DNA of 7,361 nucleotides from DRVV01 sp964487415 (GTDB lineage Archaea > Thermoproteota > Bathyarchaeia > Bathyarchaeales > Bathycorpusculaceae): NCBI GenBank assembly GCA_964487415.1, contig CAZAPQ010000122.1, positions 1 through 7,361 on the forward strand. The letters run 5' to 3'. Shown here one piece after another: positions 5,606-7,361 of this stretch. The notes under the pieces are model-generated. The model was not told where the DNA came from. It worked only from the letters and a program-made list of their open reading frames with translations, and made no database searches. Each line of letters opens with the position of its first letter. Positions within the stretch are counted from its first letter, which is position 1. The position numbers and the translations under genes are program-made.

Positions 5606-6466
5606 GGCACGGCCGATTACTGGATGTTTTCTGATATAATCAAATGCAACCTTAAAGTTGGGATCCCTCTCCATAAGCCTAGCCAAAATTGCATCGTAAT
5701 CCTCATTATTCCTTAAACACTCGTTAATCGTTGAACTCCAGATGCGAAGCTGTTTAGCATAGGCATTCAACTTTTCAACGGCATTATCAGCCGGGCCAAA
5801 GTGGGTATAATAAATAGTTTTTGGGTTAAGCCTTATTAGCTTGTCTATGGACTCAAAAAGTTTCTCTAGTATTATGACGGGAGGTGTTGCCGGAATTATG
5901 GCGTTTAAGTCTTTCACGTGCATACCAGCAGTTTCTCCTGGAAAGAGGCTGCCGCTTAGCCTTTCATAGTAGCTAACATGGTGGGGGGCATGCCCAAGGG
6001 TTTCAATAACTTGGATTTCCATGTTTCCCAAGTCTATGCTCATACCATCCTCGGCGGGAATAAGCCTCTCAATAGGTATGGGCGCAGGCTTGCCAAATAT
6101 GTCAGCAACCTCCCCCAAAACCGCCTTAGATTGCTCCCAAAGTTTATCCGGATTGGCCATATGGGTTAGGCCCTTTGGATGCGCTATAACCTTCACGTTT
6201 GGCATCTTATCCAAGATAAGGCTAGCTCCGCCCCAATGATCCACATGAATGTGGGTGACCATTAGGTAGGCGATCTCTTTCAAGTCGACGCCAATCTCTC
6301 TTAGTCCAGTCAACAACCTTTCAGCGCCTGAGGCAGGCCCACCCTCGATTAAGGCCGTTTTCTCCCCCCTTAAAACATAAACAGCCGTAAAATTTTCAAT
6401 GCCGAAGGGCTTAACATCAATCATGTAAATTTTCCCGTTGACCTTAAATGAATTCACGGCAATCAC
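5570..6466 (-). CDS. Metallo-beta-lactamase fold hydrolase
   Basis: This 298-residue soluble enzyme has an MBL domain at about residues 15-225 and a helical C-terminal extension at 228-298. Metal-site motifs are THIHVDH (71-77: His72, His74, Asp76, His77), GHAPHH (158-163, third-motif His159) and THFGP (221-225, His222). The bridging position, usually Asp in a GD motif, reads FPGETAG (Glu178). The layout suits the general MBL hydrolases (glyoxalase II-like or lactonase-like) and no substrate can be assigned. No DNA/RNA-processing beta-CASP domain is present. The start is a GTG at 6466; a GTG at 6457 with GTGAT just upstream, or an ATG at 6424, are alternatives that spare the whole domain. It converges on and overlaps the DUF998 gene, so the two probably form separate transcription units. 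Confidence 0.92.
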   Translation of the reverse strand: MIAVNSFKVNGKIYMIDVKPFGIENFTAVYVLRGEKTALIEGGPASGAERLLTGLREIGVDLKEIAYLMVTHIHVDHWGGASLILDKMPNVKVIAHPKGLTHMANPDKLWEQSKAVLGEVADIFGKPAPIPIERLIPAEDGMSIDLGNMEIQVIETLGHAPHHVSYYERLSGSLFPGETAGMHVKDLNAIIPATPPVIILEKLFESIDKLIRLNPKTIYYTHFGPADNAVEKLNAYAKQLRIWSSTINECLRNNEDYDAILARLMERDPNFKVAFDYIRKHPVIGRALRSIIQGFVVN

Positions 6467-6497
6467 ATCTTTAAAGGAGACTCTCTATCATGCGAGT

Positions 6498-6514
6498 AGT
6501 ATAACCTAAAGCTT
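6498..6514 (-). promoter_or_regulatory. Possible TATA/BRE region for the MBL gene
   Basis: On the minus strand GCGAAAGCTTTAGGTTATAC precedes the gene. TTATACT would place transcription initiation near 6476, giving a leader of about 10 nt to the GTG at 6466. The alternative TTTAGGTT is also TATA-like. Neither is a strong match. Confidence 0.35.
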
Positions 6515-6614
6515 TCGCTTCAAAACTTGTAACATTCTCATTTTCTAGTAAAGGGTTATTCACGCAGAAACCCTAGGAATGCAGTTAGCTAGCTTTTGAG
6601 ACAACAAATTGATG

Positions 6615-6626
6615 TAAAAATAAAAA
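6615..6626 (-). terminator. T-rich terminator after tRNA-Gly
   Basis: On the minus strand the sequence just past the tRNA 3' end reads TTTTTATTTTTA, a typical archaeal oligo-T termination signal 7 to 18 nt downstream. The MBL gene starts about 150 nt further on. Confidence 0.65.
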
Positions 6627-6632
6627 TGGTGA

Positions 6633-6732
6633 TGCGGCCGCCGGGATTCGAACCCGGGATCGCAGGCTTGGAAGGCCTCCACATGCCTTTTCGGGGGCTT
6701 TCTGTGTCCTAACCAGACTAGACGACGGCCGC
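6633..6732 (-). tRNA. tRNA-Gly (anticodon UCC) with intron
   Basis: The 100-nt gene folds into a complete cloverleaf of 75 nt after removal of 25 nt. The acceptor GCGGCCG pairs perfectly with CGGCCGC, and the discriminator is A. The D stem is GTCT with GGAC, and the D loop carries the conserved GG. The anticodon stem CAGGC pairs with GCCTG around CTTCCAA, so the anticodon is UCC (6670-6672), reading GGA and possibly GGG. The T arm is CCGGG, TTCGAAT, CCCGG. The 3' CCA is not encoded and must be added by CCA transferase. The intron interrupts the anticodon stem rather than the usual site after position 37. A TATA-like box lies upstream and an oligo-T terminator downstream, so the gene should be transcribed independently. 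Confidence 0.97.
6677..6701 (-). other. 25-nt tRNA intron at non-canonical position 29/30
   Basis: Removing these 25 nt restores a perfect five-pair anticodon stem. The boundary is ambiguous by one nucleotide (position 28/29 or 29/30) because a G flanks both ends. A relaxed bulge-helix-bulge is visible. Exon CACA pairs with intron TGTG as the four-pair central helix. GAA and GAG form the two bulges, an inner GCC/GGC stem closes the intron, and AGG/CCT forms the outer helix beyond one A-G mismatch. This is the substrate expected for the archaeal splicing endonuclease EndA; form and subunit type are unknown here. Confidence 0.87.
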
Positions 6733-6743
6733 CCATTTGGCAT

Positions 6744-6755
6744 TTTTATATTTTA
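6744..6755 (-). promoter_or_regulatory. TATA box for tRNA-Gly
   Basis: On the minus strand the region reads TAAAATATAAAA, with its centre about 18 nt upstream of the mature 5' end. That would place the initiation site close to the tRNA 5' end, leaving almost no leader for RNase P to remove. Confidence 0.6.
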
Positions 6756-6800
6756 TCGGGATGAATAAATCTTTTTTTAGGTTAATGCCTTTACTTATCC

Positions 6801-7361
6801 TCACCTTTTCAACAGGTTTCGTCTCTGCCGCTCTATGTTCTTTATTCTGGCATACAGCTTCGCCAGCTTCGTCTTGGAGGGCTTCCGCATCCTTTTTATT
6901 CGCGCTGGAACAGGCTGAAAGGGCCTTTCTGGAAGATTTTCACTTCTCTCTTTAGTAATGGTTGCCCTTGGAGAGTTTTCAATCCTCTTGAAAACCACAT
7001 ACCCTTCCTTAAGGTTAACCTCAACCGTTCTCCACCCTGCTTCAATCCAGGCCTTTGAATGGATTCTATTAGGGGAGTTAGCCCACCAATCAGTGGAGCG
7101 GTAGGCTTCAATTGGAAGATTGTCGCCTATTATTCCATCTATCTGTGCCAATGTAAGACTGACGCTATCGGTGAAAGCTTTTCTAAACTTTAAATAGCTT
7201 GTAAGTCGTGCATACTTGTTCTCGGCTTTAGGCGAAACCATTCTTCTTGCACAGTTCAGACAAGTCATTCTTTGAGTGTCGCCTGTGGAAACATCTGGAA
7301 CCATGCAGTCTAAACAGAAGTATTGACCGCATTTCCAGCATCGTCTAAGATAGCCATAGGC
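6801..7361 (-). CDS. Zinc-ribbon and DUF7662-like domain protein (5' end outside window)
   Basis: The frame is open to the right edge and encodes at least 186 residues. An ATG at 7304 would give 167 residues, but it would remove two of three cysteine pairs. The codons upstream of it read CWKCGQYFCLDC, then CLNC follows 14 residues later, so the start must lie outside. The N-terminal part is therefore a zinc-binding ribbon with CxxC pairs. Counting from the ATG at 7304, residues 31-107 resemble DUF7662: YLKFRKAF, the segment LTLAQIDGIIGDNLP, then DWWANSPNRIHSKAWIEAGW and a VNLKEGYVVFKRI strand. The tail (about 112-167) is strongly basic with a coiled-coil-like KLYARIKNIERQRR. The role is unknown; zinc ribbon plus basic tail suggests nucleic-acid binding by inference. 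The tRNA-Gly gene lies 68 nt downstream on the same strand. Confidence 0.84.
   Translation of the reverse strand, partial: AYGYLRRCWKCGQYFCLDCMVPDVSTGDTQRMTCLNCARRMVSPKAENKYARLTSYLKFRKAFTDSVSLTLAQIDGIIGDNLPIEAYRSTDWWANSPNRIHSKAWIEAGWRTVEVNLKEGYVVFKRIENSPRATITKERSENLPERPFQPVPARIKRMRKPSKTKLAKLYARIKNIERQRRNLLKR

Overview
The window looks archaeal. The evidence is TATA-box promoters with very short leaders, an archaeal-type arginyl-tRNA synthetase, and a tRNA-Gly gene interrupted by a short intron in the anticodon stem. GTG starts and a moderate-to-low GC content also fit. The mix of a histone-deacetylase family enzyme, a DUF998 membrane protein, archaeal winged-helix proteins and a non-canonical tRNA intron suggests a Thermoproteota or Bathyarchaeia-like lineage. 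That placement is inference and no marker here fixes it.

Left part (1-2128) is accessory and gene-poor. It opens with the C-terminal end of a CHAT caspase-like protease cut by the window edge. Next comes an AT-rich stretch with a perfect hairpin and what looks like a small frameshifted gene relic. Then two small winged-helix proteins diverge from a short intergenic region holding three related TTGGYRTTTT sites, two of them with perfect dyad arms, and a TATA box. A second gene-poor stretch follows, with several inverted repeats and one possible 48-codon gene. A 27-nt direct repeat (25/27 identical) brackets the divergent pair.

Middle and right part (2129-7361) is housekeeping and compact. argS (minus) diverges from a histone-deacetylase family gene (plus) across an 83-nt promoter region with overlapping dyads on the TATA box. 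The deacetylase gene overlaps a DUF998 six-helix membrane protein gene, so the two are probably co-translated. The membrane protein gene in turn overlaps, tail to tail, a metallo-beta-lactamase fold hydrolase gene. A tRNA-Gly(UCC) with a 25-nt intron follows on the minus strand, with its own TATA box and T-rich terminator. The last gene is a zinc-ribbon plus DUF7662-like protein that runs off the right edge.

The genes do not form one obvious pathway. The strongest unusual points are the intron position in the tRNA, the divergent regulator pair with its repeated operator-like sites and flanking direct repeats, the probable +1 frameshift at an A6 run, and the zinc-ribbon/DUF7662 fusion.
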